13,133 bases of DNA from JASGDB01 sp049841315. GTDB taxonomy: Bacteria > Bacteroidota > Bacteroidia > Flavobacteriales > Weeksellaceae. The stretch spans positions 1-13,133 of the forward strand of contig JASGDB010000098.1 of NCBI GenBank assembly GCA_049841315.1. The letters are read 5' to 3'. Positions within the stretch are counted from its first letter, which is position 1, and each line of letters opens with the position of its first letter. Of the stretch, positions 1-6,608 are shown one piece after another. Under the pieces are notes generated by a model. It saw only the letters and a program-made list of their open reading frames with translations, was not told the DNA's origin and did not search any database. The position numbers were made by a program, and so were the translations under genes.

Positions 1-387
1 AAAATTGAATCTGACAGAATTGGTTGTGAATCGCTTTCAAAATTTTATGTATCTTTGGGATACGAGACAACAGAAATGCTTGGGGTTACAGTAACAACTG
101 TGTTGTGAATCGCTTTCAAAATTTTATGTATCTTTGGGATACGAGACAACTTTACACCCTTGCATCCATTCCATATAGCGGTTGTGAATCGCTTTCAAAA
201 TTTTATGTATCTTTGGGATACGAGACAACAGGTTTACGGCGTGGAACTACGAGGACGCTGTTGTGAATCGCTTTCAAAATTTTATGTATCTTTGGGATAC
301 GAGACAACCGACCAACTGCGGCTCATCACATGACCAGGGTTGTGAATCGCTTTCAAAATTTTATGTATCTTTGGGATACGAGACAAC
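1..387 (+). CRISPR. Type II-C CRISPR array, cas2-proximal end (5 repeats, 4 full spacers)
   Basis: Five identical 49-bp repeats lie at 23-71, 102-150, 181-229, 260-308 and 339-387. Each starts GTTGTGAATCGCTTTC and ends GGGATACGAGACAAC. The four complete spacers (72-101, 151-180, 230-259, 309-338) are all exactly 30 bp; bases 1-22 are part of another spacer, so the array continues beyond the left edge. The repeat carries terminal inverted pentamers GTTGT/ACAAC and an internal GTATC/GATAC stem. Its first half is complementary to the anti-repeat of the tracrRNA gene at 6404-6424, which sets the crRNA-sense strand as plus (spacer, then GUUGUGAAUCG). Long repeats of 46-49 bp with 30-bp spacers are usual for Bacteroidetes type II-C loci. 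The last repeat is not degenerate. Spacers 3 and 4 are visibly richer in G+C than the host DNA, as expected for foreign origin. No spacer match was noticed inside the window. Confidence 0.98.
24..373 (+). promoter_or_regulatory. Predicted promoter inside every CRISPR repeat
   Basis: Each repeat contains TATCTTTG, a perfect match to the Bacteroidetes -7 consensus TAnnTTTG, at 50-57, 129-136, 208-215, 287-294 and 366-373. A TTG sits 23 nt upstream in the same repeat (24-26, 103-105, 182-184, 261-263, 340-342), within the loose spacing accepted for flavobacterial -33 elements. Transcription would start in the last 6-10 nt of the repeat, just ahead of the next spacer. Repeat-borne crRNA promoters are known for type II-C arrays of Neisseria meningitidis and Campylobacter; the same design here is an inference from the motif. 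The copy in the last repeat would fire into the hairpin at 390-424. Confidence 0.55.
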
Positions 388-389
388 CT

Positions 390-431
390 CAAATTAATCT
401 ACTGAAATTCAGTAGATTAATTTGGTTTTTA
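390..431 (+). terminator. Hairpin terminator at the end of the array
   Basis: A perfect inverted repeat, 390-405 with 409-424 (16 bp, loop AAT), is followed by GGTTTTT at 425-431. It begins two bases after the last CRISPR repeat and ends 19 bp from the cas2 stop. The T tract lies on the plus side, so it best terminates crRNA transcripts moving right. On the minus strand it could protect or end the cas mRNA, although no U tract follows there. Confidence 0.8.
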
Positions 432-443
432 GGATTGAAAAAA

Positions 444-782
444 TCAGAATAATTCCAACTGCTGCCAGGTTGGTGGTGGTTCTTCTTTGTTTCTGGCAAA
501 GAAAATTTCAATGTCGCCGAACTGCTTGTCCGTAATGCACATTATGGCGACTTTTCCGGCTTTCGGAAGCATTGTTTTTACTCTTTTGATGTGGACTTCC
601 GCATTTTCCCGACTCGGACAATGACGCACATACATCGAAAACTGAAACAGCGAAAAACCGTCATCAAGCAGACCTTTGCGGAATTTGTTGGCATCTCGCA
701 TATTGATTTTGGTCTCAGTCGGCAAATCGTATAGAACAAGAACCCACATAATTCGGTAAGCATTAAAACGGTCTTGATTCAT
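444..782 (-). CDS. cas2: CRISPR-associated endonuclease Cas2 (type II-C)
   Basis: This 112-residue protein is the small ferredoxin-fold partner that bridges Cas1 dimers in the spacer-integration complex. The family start MNQDRFNAYRIMW, the first strand VLVLYDLPTET with conserved Asp19, the FQFSMYVRHC segment and the C-terminal ITDKQFGDIEIF strand are all typical of type II-C Cas2. The frame stays open upstream to an ATG at 929, but the extra 49 residues have no family counterpart and come from the repeat-like spacer, so the start at 782 is preferred. It is the last gene of the cas9-cas1-cas2 operon and points at the CRISPR array. The 186-bp gap separating it from cas1 is unusual, because these two genes normally abut; whether cas2 has its own promoter is not evident. 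Confidence 0.95.
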   Translation of the reverse strand: MNQDRFNAYRIMWVLVLYDLPTETKINMRDANKFRKGLLDDGFSLFQFSMYVRHCPSRENAEVHIKRVKTMLPKAGKVAIMCITDKQFGDIEIFFARNKEEPPPTWQQLELF

Positions 783-814
783 ATCCCGAAATGTGTTTCT
801 GATGACAACGCTCC

Positions 815-941
815 GCGTGAGGGCGCAGGCGAAAATCCTTTTTCCGAAAGGGAAATGCGGCTGCGGAAAAAGATTGCAGCCGAAGACCGACCCTTTGTTT
901 TTGTCGGGGAAATGCGTTGGAAAAAACAAAGGGACACGCCC
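815..941 (-). repeat. Repeat-like twin-hairpin element between cas1 and cas2
   Basis: The 186-bp cas1-cas2 spacer (783-968) holds a compact segment that is more G+C-rich than the genes around it. Hairpin A pairs TTTTTCCG (839-846) with CGGAAAAA (864-871). Hairpin B pairs CCCTTTGTTTTT (891-902) with AAAAACAAAGGG (922-933), 12 bp. Both loops contain the same decamer GGGAAATGCG (850-859 and 907-916). The ends carry short inverted pentamers GCGTG (815-819) and CACGC (935-939). From memory, similar structured dispersed repeats occur across Flavobacteriia genomes, so a mobile or REP-like insertion is the likeliest explanation. A cis-acting RNA in the cas transcript is an alternative. Confidence 0.6.
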
Positions 942-968
942 AAATTATTGATATTGTTTCTAATGTTT

Positions 969-1862
969 TCATATCAGTTCGGGGTAAGAAATCTGGCGTT
1001 TTTCGCCCGTGTAACATTTGTAAAGCGAACTTGTCGTGGTTTTTACGGCGACTAAAAGCGGGCGTTTCAGCCCATCAATTTTCACGTCTTTGGTGGCGAT
1101 TTGCATAATGTGGGCTTTGAATTCTTTGGTCAAATCCTCGCAATCAGGATTTTTCGTGAGCCAATCCATTACCAATAAATCGGCAAACGGACGATACGGC
1201 TCCATCAAATCATCGGCAAGACAATACGGATTGTATTTGTTTTTATGGAAAATCCCGAGAACAGGCAATAATCCCGCTTCTACAATGGCTCTGGCAACAA
1301 TGCTCCGCAAAACGGAATATCCGAAGTTGAAAAACTGATTCGGCGAATCTCCAAATCTTTGTCGAAGAAAATCTAAACTTATCAAATATTTCCAATAATG
1401 CTGTGCGGCGATGCCTTCCATATTGGTAATGTCGCCGCTTTTTACGTTTTTCTGATATTCCTGCATCGGCTCGTAATAATTTCCGAGTTTCCGCAACACT
1501 TCTTTTTGGTTTTCAATTTTACATTCTACGGTTTGTTTCCATAGTTGTTTTTTCAGCGGTTCGCTGGCTTCCAACTGGTCTTTTACCCGCTGAGAATGTT
1601 CGGAATGTCCGTGAATCGGGAGCATTATTCCGTGTGGCAAATGGTGCGAATCGCAACTGACCACCACCACATTATTGCCCATCATTCTTTGGATTAACTG
1701 ATGCGAAATGGTAATCTGAAAATGGTCTAACATCAACAATCCCAAATCTTCTATCGGAATTTTTGCTTTCATTTCTTTGGTTTCGGGACAAAGAATATAC
1801 ATCTGCTCGTCTTTGAGTTTGAGATAAGCGGGATTGCCGATGTAGATGGAGCGGAAGAGCAT
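969..1862 (-). CDS. cas1: CRISPR-associated endonuclease/integrase Cas1 (type II-C)
   Basis: This 297-residue protein is the metal-dependent integrase that inserts new spacers at the array end together with Cas2. The N-terminal beta domain starts MLFRSIYIGNPAYLKL. The helical catalytic domain carries the expected metal ligands: Glu149 in NMEGIAAQHYW, His206 in GIFHKNKYNPYCLADD and Glu221 in LMEPYRPFAD. The length fits type II Cas1. The start at 1862 is 10 bp after the cas9 stop, so translation is probably coupled and both genes share one transcript. No Shine-Dalgarno sequence is visible, as is usual in Bacteroidetes. There is no Csn2 or Cas4 in the locus, which agrees with subtype II-C. Confidence 0.98.
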   Translation of the reverse strand: MLFRSIYIGNPAYLKLKDEQMYILCPETKEMKAKIPIEDLGLLMLDHFQITISHQLIQRMMGNNVVVVSCDSHHLPHGIMLPIHGHSEHSQRVKDQLEASEPLKKQLWKQTVECKIENQKEVLRKLGNYYEPMQEYQKNVKSGDITNMEGIAAQHYWKYLISLDFLRQRFGDSPNQFFNFGYSVLRSIVARAIVEAGLLPVLGIFHKNKYNPYCLADDLMEPYRPFADLLVMDWLTKNPDCEDLTKEFKAHIMQIATKDVKIDGLKRPLLVAVKTTTSSLYKCYTGEKRQISYPELI

Positions 1863-1872
1863 TTTATTGAAT

Positions 1873-4800
1873 TTATATTTTTGAAATATTTCCTAATCTG
1901 TCCACTTTTAGTTTGATGCAAACTTCTTTAATTCTCACAATATTTTCGATATCAATAGTTGTTTCCAACTTATTCAAACTTCCAAATTCTCCAATCTTGC
2001 TTTTTGCATCATAACTCTTTATCAATGAAGCGATATTTGAATGAATAAAATGACATTCACTTCCTGTGCTGCTTACCATTTTATAAATTCTTCCCTTTTG
2101 CTCTTTCGTCAAATTATCGAAATCAATCATTGCAACATTTTCATCTTCAATTGGAACATACACCAAATCGTTCGGCGAAAGATGAAATAGATAATTAACT
2201 TCAACTTCTTTATTATTGTGTTCTAAAATGTTTTTTATTGGAATATCCGTTCTTGCGGATTTTTCTACATTAGTAGAAACTTGCAGTTTCTGATGTTCAA
2301 TAACTTCGTTTAATGGAATTGTATCAAACATCCGTGCCTTAGTATCTTTTCTTTCATATACAGCGAAAAACAAATTCGTTCCTTTTGCTGCCTCTACAAA
2401 TTTTGATTTTTTGTTTCCTTTTTGCCCAACTTGGAATTTGCTTCCCAATTCAAAAATCCGTGCTTTATAAATCGGTTGATGTGGTTTTCCGTCATTGTAT
2501 TGAGCGATGTTTTTATTCATTTCTTCCAAACCCTCGGGCGAAAACGCTAATTCGGGACTGCCTTTTATTTCAAGATAATTTTTAAGGATTTTCTGAATTC
2601 CGGTATCTGTGATAGATTCTATGGTTCTTAAATTGAATGAAGTATCAATGCTTTTTCTGGTTGCAGTCAGTATTTTTCCTTTCGGAACGTTTATATGTGG
2701 CAAATCAATTTTTCCCGAAATAGTATCTTTGTGCATCGGTTTCCGAATAGCCCAATTCACGCCTTTTTGCTCAACTTTTATTTTTTTGCCGTTTTCAAAT
2801 TTTTCGTATTTGTTGGTTGCTTTGTTGATGACACGCAAATTTTGTTTGAAACTCACAATAATTTTACTTAACTCGTCTTTTGCTTCTTTGGTAAAATTAT
2901 CCCAAGGTTTTTTGAATTCCGTGAATTTGTCCCGCTCTTTTCCGTCTTTGTCTTTCCATTTTTCGGTGTTGCGAAGTTTGTGCTGCAAATCATATCTTTT
3001 CAAATCGGATTTTGCCGATTGATTGTTGAGTAGATTAACGTGGTCGCGTGTCGCACAAGCAATTACGAGTGCGTCCAAAGCGTGATGTCTGTGGTCAATT
3101 CTTTTCTTTTGAAAACCTTTTGAAAGTTCCAGCGGAATAGTCGGAATCGTCTTGTTGTTCGTGTTTTTTGAAGTGAAAACTTCCGAATTAGTAAGTGTAT
3201 TCATTCGCTCAAAACGAGGTAAAACGAGTTCGTTCCAAACATCGTTCAATCCCCAATCCTGCTTTAAAGTTGAAGTAATTTTTCCGTTTCCGGGAATCAG
3301 ATTTTTTGAATTAACGCCGTCATCATCTTTCTCTGCACGAACAATATTTGACAAAACCTGCGAAACAAATTTGCTGATATATCTTGTGTCATTCAGTTGG
3401 CGTTCAATCATTTTTTCGGGAATTTCTTCCAATAAAAGTTTTGTCCGTTTTGCCTTGTTTTTCGCATAATGTTCTTTCACAAATTCTTTGTATTCATCTT
3501 CCGTAAAAACCTTGAACTGCTTGTTTCCGTCTTGCAAAATTTCGCCCGAATGATTTTTAATAAATTCCAAACCGAGTTGGTTATCTTTCTTTTTGTTCAC
3601 AACCGATTCGCAAATCACTTTATTGCTCAAACTGTCGTCAAAATAACGGCTTTGCGGAATAACGTGCTCTATTTCATATTCAGCCGTAAATAGTTTGCTG
3701 AGCGGAATCGGCTGACCGGTATAAGGCGATTTGTATTTTTGTTCCAGCCAAAGTTTGTAGCGGATTAATTCTACTTTTGTCGGTTGAGCCGTTTTGCTTA
3801 TTTTCAGAATATCGTCCGGAATTTCAATATCGGAATTTAAAACGCCGTCTTCATAAATCTTCAAAATATCCTGCTGAATCGGCGAATACGGACGGACATT
3901 TTCTATATCCGAATCGTTTTTCAGCTCGGCAATCAACGCTTTTATTCTTAAATTCGTATTTTCATTTTCGGTAACGATGTTTGTCAGCCGTTTCCTATCT
4001 TCGGCTGTATTTTTCATTTCCCTACCCAACTCGATATGAATTTCGTTAAAGAAATCTTTTTCGCCGTTTCCGTATTTTGTCCAGATGTCTTTTACAACCC
4101 GCAAAGTTTCGGTAATGACCTGTTCTACAATCGGATTGCGAAGCGAATGTTGTTTGAAATTTTCAAGATATTTTTCCAAATCCGCAACCGAATTCCATTT
4201 TCCTGCAAGATTGGCTTCGGAATGTCGGTCGTAAACCACATAACTTGCCAACCAAAGTTGCAAACCCTGAAAATGGTTTTTATCCGTCAATTTAATGGCT
4301 TTTTCACGAACCCGATTTTGGATTTCTTCATCAAATTCGCCTGTCAGGATTTTGTCAATTCGGGCTTGTGTTTTCGGGTCAATATTTTCCCAATTCCAAT
4401 ATTTCCCGATGCGAAGCAAAGGCAAGAGTTTCTTGACCGCTTTTTCTGAAAATGAACCGTATTCACTCGAAAAGGGCTTGAATTTTTTGAAATTTTCTAC
4501 AAATGAAACGGCGTTTAAATGATGTTTAAACGCAAATGTTTCCAATGCTTTTTCAAATTCGTTTTTATCGGTTACGGAATAGATAATGTGCCAAAGTTGC
4601 TGCTCAATTTCTCTCGTTAAAAAATCGGCAGGAACGTTTTCTGTTTTTTCCAGTCGCTTGCGGATTTCGTAGCCGGTTTCGTTCATCGGATAGGTTTTGG
4701 ATTCGTCTTTTTCCGAATCGTAAACATAATTCCAACGGTATTTTGCAGTTTCTTTTTTGAGTTCGGCATCAAATGCTTTTGGTTTTGCATTCGGATATTT

Positions 4801-6321
4801 TTCTTTCAGAATCGGTTTGATAAAATATTCCAAAATATCGTTATGATTGACCTCTTTTTTCGACATCAGAAATTCAAACAGATTTTCTTTGTCTTCATCT
4901 GATTTGATAAATTGAGAAGTAACATCGCTATCGTCATCTTTCAAATATATTTTCAGATTATACAACCATTGCCAAACCCGAAATTCCTGATAAAAAGGGT
5001 TGGATTTGGGAATGGCTTTCAGGTATTCTGTTATTTCAATTTCTTTTTCGTTTTCGTCTTTCTTTTTGTATGTTCTAAATTCCAAAGAACAATTTCCGAC
5101 AGACGATTTTTGACTTTTCAGCGGACGCTGGTAAAAAATAATATCGTTCAAAAACAAATGCACAAAATCTCTTTTGCCCAATTGCAGTTGATGTGCTTCG
5201 TTGTTTTTGTATAATTCCCGAACGCAATCGTTATACAACTCATCGGTAAACAATTCGGGTTGTAGTTCGATTTGTTTTTCTAAAATGGCTTTAAGTTCTT
5301 CTTTGTAGAATTTCCGTTCAATGGTGCGAACTAATTTTCCTCGGATTTTTTGAGTAGGGTTTTGTAGGAGAGTTTCGTAAATGTATGTCCCTACGGTTTT
5401 TTCAGAAACTTTTAAATCCTTTTCAGTTTTTAATTTAATCAATTTCCATTCTGTTTCCCATTCTGCATCGGTAGGAATAGAAAATCGCTGACTTAATAAC
5501 CCGTTTTCTTCGTATTTATCATTTCCGTCTTTATCTAAATCAACTGTTGCTATAATGTTCTTTTCCGTATTAATCCATTGTGGAATTTCTTTTTTGAATA
5601 TTTTCCCTTTATTACCGTTTGATAATTCTACAACTAAAACCTTTAACCCTTTGTAAACTACATTCGTATCGGTAATAGATTTGATGATTTGTTTGTCAAA
5701 ATATTTTCGTGTTTTTGCAGTTTTCGTAGCATCTTCATCCTCTTCGCCACGCAACTGATAATAACCACGTTTTTGGTTGAAGTTTAAAATCAGCCAAGCC
5801 AATTCTTCTTTGGTTATTTTATCGGTTAATGCTTTTTTTCGCAAGTAATAAATTGTCCAATCGTAAGGAATTTTTGCATCTTGACCGTTTGCTTTGAAAT
5901 CTTCCAGCATTTCGGCAAAAGACGTTTGGAATAAAAATGAAAATTTTCCGTTTTCATCTTTTTTCCAGGGCAGTTTGGTTTCCGTTTCGTCTTTGAATTT
6001 CCCGAAACGTTTTTCAAAATCAATATCATCGGCATAATGTTCGGGCAAAAAACCCAACACATTCAGCACTCTGTGCAAACGTTCTCTGCGAAGATGATTT
6101 CGTTCATACAATCTTCGCGTCCCTCTGAAACCTGTTCTTGAAGCCGTTTGAGAAATGGAATTCCCTCTGTCAAATTCGCCTAAAATATCTTGACTCATCG
6201 GAATAATCCGACTTCCCAAACCGAGAATTTTTCCCGTTTTATTTTCAAAATTTTGTTGGATAAGTGCCCAACCAATAGAGTTTGTTCCCAAATCCAACCC
6301 AAGTATATATTTTGCCATCAT
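1873..6321 (-). CDS. cas9: CRISPR-associated endonuclease Cas9 (type II-C, long Bacteroidetes form)
   Basis: This 1482-residue protein is the RNA-guided DNA nuclease of the locus. RuvC-I is at the N-terminus (GLDLGTNSIGWA, Asp10), followed by the arginine-rich bridge helix at about residues 62-84 (RGTRRLYERNHLRRERLHR). RuvC-II is IHIELGREM with Glu764. The HNH domain is EYEIEHVIPQSRYFDD with catalytic His886 and probable Asn909. RuvC-III is RIDHRHHALDALVIA with His1080 and Asp1083. All residues needed to cut both strands are present. It is about 400 residues longer than compact II-C enzymes such as Neisseria Cas9, a size known for Flavobacterium and relatives; the extra length lies mainly in the recognition lobe and C-terminal region. 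The start is MMAK; the second Met three bases later is equally possible. It is the first gene of the operon, divergent from tracrRNA. Confidence 0.98.
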   Translation of the reverse strand: MMAKYILGLDLGTNSIGWALIQQNFENKTGKILGLGSRIIPMSQDILGEFDRGNSISQTASRTGFRGTRRLYERNHLRRERLHRVLNVLGFLPEHYADDIDFEKRFGKFKDETETKLPWKKDENGKFSFLFQTSFAEMLEDFKANGQDAKIPYDWTIYYLRKKALTDKITKEELAWLILNFNQKRGYYQLRGEEDEDATKTAKTRKYFDKQIIKSITDTNVVYKGLKVLVVELSNGNKGKIFKKEIPQWINTEKNIIATVDLDKDGNDKYEENGLLSQRFSIPTDAEWETEWKLIKLKTEKDLKVSEKTVGTYIYETLLQNPTQKIRGKLVRTIERKFYKEELKAILEKQIELQPELFTDELYNDCVRELYKNNEAHQLQLGKRDFVHLFLNDIIFYQRPLKSQKSSVGNCSLEFRTYKKKDENEKEIEITEYLKAIPKSNPFYQEFRVWQWLYNLKIYLKDDDSDVTSQFIKSDEDKENLFEFLMSKKEVNHNDILEYFIKPILKEKYPNAKPKAFDAELKKETAKYRWNYVYDSEKDESKTYPMNETGYEIRKRLEKTENVPADFLTREIEQQLWHIIYSVTDKNEFEKALETFAFKHHLNAVSFVENFKKFKPFSSEYGSFSEKAVKKLLPLLRIGKYWNWENIDPKTQARIDKILTGEFDEEIQNRVREKAIKLTDKNHFQGLQLWLASYVVYDRHSEANLAGKWNSVADLEKYLENFKQHSLRNPIVEQVITETLRVVKDIWTKYGNGEKDFFNEIHIELGREMKNTAEDRKRLTNIVTENENTNLRIKALIAELKNDSDIENVRPYSPIQQDILKIYEDGVLNSDIEIPDDILKISKTAQPTKVELIRYKLWLEQKYKSPYTGQPIPLSKLFTAEYEIEHVIPQSRYFDDSLSNKVICESVVNKKKDNQLGLEFIKNHSGEILQDGNKQFKVFTEDEYKEFVKEHYAKNKAKRTKLLLEEIPEKMIERQLNDTRYISKFVSQVLSNIVRAEKDDDGVNSKNLIPGNGKITSTLKQDWGLNDVWNELVLPRFERMNTLTNSEVFTSKNTNNKTIPTIPLELSKGFQKKRIDHRHHALDALVIACATRDHVNLLNNQSAKSDLKRYDLQHKLRNTEKWKDKDGKERDKFTEFKKPWDNFTKEAKDELSKIIVSFKQNLRVINKATNKYEKFENGKKIKVEQKGVNWAIRKPMHKDTISGKIDLPHINVPKGKILTATRKSIDTSFNLRTIESITDTGIQKILKNYLEIKGSPELAFSPEGLEEMNKNIAQYNDGKPHQPIYKARIFELGSKFQVGQKGNKKSKFVEAAKGTNLFFAVYERKDTKARMFDTIPLNEVIEHQKLQVSTNVEKSARTDIPIKNILEHNNKEVEVNYLFHLSPNDLVYVPIEDENVAMIDFDNLTKEQKGRIYKMVSSTGSECHFIHSNIASLIKSYDAKSKIGEFGSLNKLETTIDIENIVRIKEVCIKLKVDRLGNISKI

Positions 6322-6365
6322 TCAAAATTTAAAGTTTCTAAAATTAACAATAAAATTTCATTTGC

Positions 6366-6397
6366 TTTGGTTTTTATGAAAATTTACTTTATATTTG
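6366..6397 (+). promoter_or_regulatory. Predicted tracrRNA promoter
   Basis: TATATTTG at 6390-6397 matches the Bacteroidetes -7 consensus TAnnTTTG exactly, and TTTG at 6366-6369 gives a -33 element with a 20-nt spacer. A start 5-8 nt downstream falls at about 6402-6405, right at the first base of the anti-repeat. The position of motif and RNA support each other. It lies in the 5' flank of cas9, so divergent transcription may overlap here. Confidence 0.75.
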
Positions 6398-6402
6398 TTT
6401 CA

Positions 6403-6487
6403 TAATTTTGAAAGCGATTCACAATAAGGATTATTCCGTTGTGAAAACATTTGGGTTACCTCTTGTCCATAATCAGGAGGTTTTTTT
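6403..6487 (+). ncRNA. tracrRNA
   Basis: Bases 6404-6424 (AATTTTGAAAGCGATTCACAA) are perfectly complementary to positions 2-22 of the CRISPR repeat, giving a 21-bp crRNA:tracrRNA duplex extended by a possible G-U pair. The next segment, AAGGATTATTCCGTTGTGAA, is the nexus characteristic of type II-C tracrRNAs (compare AAUAAGG in Neisseria). A terminator stem follows: ACCTCTTG (6458-6465) with CAGGAGGT (6474-6481), 8 bp including one U-G pair, then seven T at 6481-6487. The RNA would be about 85 nt. It guides RNase III processing of crRNA and holds the guide in Cas9. It is transcribed away from cas9. The ends are predictions; a longer form ending near 6539 is possible. Confidence 0.9.
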
Positions 6488-6501
6488 ATACCCAAATGTT
6501 T
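6445..6501 (+). repeat. 12-bp inverted repeat enclosing the tracrRNA terminator
   Basis: AAACATTTGGGT at 6445-6456 is perfectly complementary to ACCCAAATGTTT at 6490-6501. The terminator stem and its T tract lie inside. The outer stem could form only in RNA that has read through the terminator, and would then produce a longer, bulged stem-loop that sequesters the distal part of the tracrRNA. Confidence 0.7.
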
Positions 6502-6504
6502 AGC

Positions 6505-6539
6505 TTCGCTGAATCTTCGATTTCAGCGAACACCTTTTT
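6505..6539 (+). terminator. Second hairpin downstream of tracrRNA
   Basis: TTCGCTGAA (6505-6513) pairs with TTCAGCGAA (6522-6530), a 9-bp stem with an 8-nt loop, followed by CACCTTTTT. The T tract is offset by four bases, so it is a weaker intrinsic terminator than the one at 6458-6487. It may back up tracrRNA termination or shield the aminopeptidase gene, whose start lies about 70 bp further on. Confidence 0.55.
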
Positions 6540-6608
6540 AAAAATATTGTGAGATAAAACATTCAAGGCAGGGCAACTCGCCTATTTTCGTAAAAAACAA
6601 CTACTGAT

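Noticed and set aside
1..387. crRNA transcription from the minus strand, from the cas2 side
   Set aside because: The tracrRNA anti-repeat pairs with the plus-strand repeat RNA, and the TAnnTTTG core is on the plus strand.
783..929. N-terminal extension of cas2 by 49 residues from the ATG at 929
   Set aside because: The extra residues have no Cas2 counterpart, lie in the hairpin-rich repeat segment, and the family start MNQDRFNAYRIMW fits 782 well.
763..1055. Open frames on both strands across the cas1-cas2 gap
   Set aside because: They overlap cas1, cas2 or the twin hairpins, show no recognisable domain, and are explained as chance frames in a G+C-richer repeat.
2385..5214. Several plus-strand open frames of 65-137 codons opposite cas9
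   Set aside because: They are shadows of the cas9 reading frame, Phe/Ser-rich as expected for the complement of Lys/Glu-rich codons, with no start signals.
6583..6590. TATTTTCG as promoter core of the aminopeptidase gene
   Set aside because: It matches 7 of 8 consensus bases but no TTG lies at an acceptable distance upstream, so it is too weak to list.
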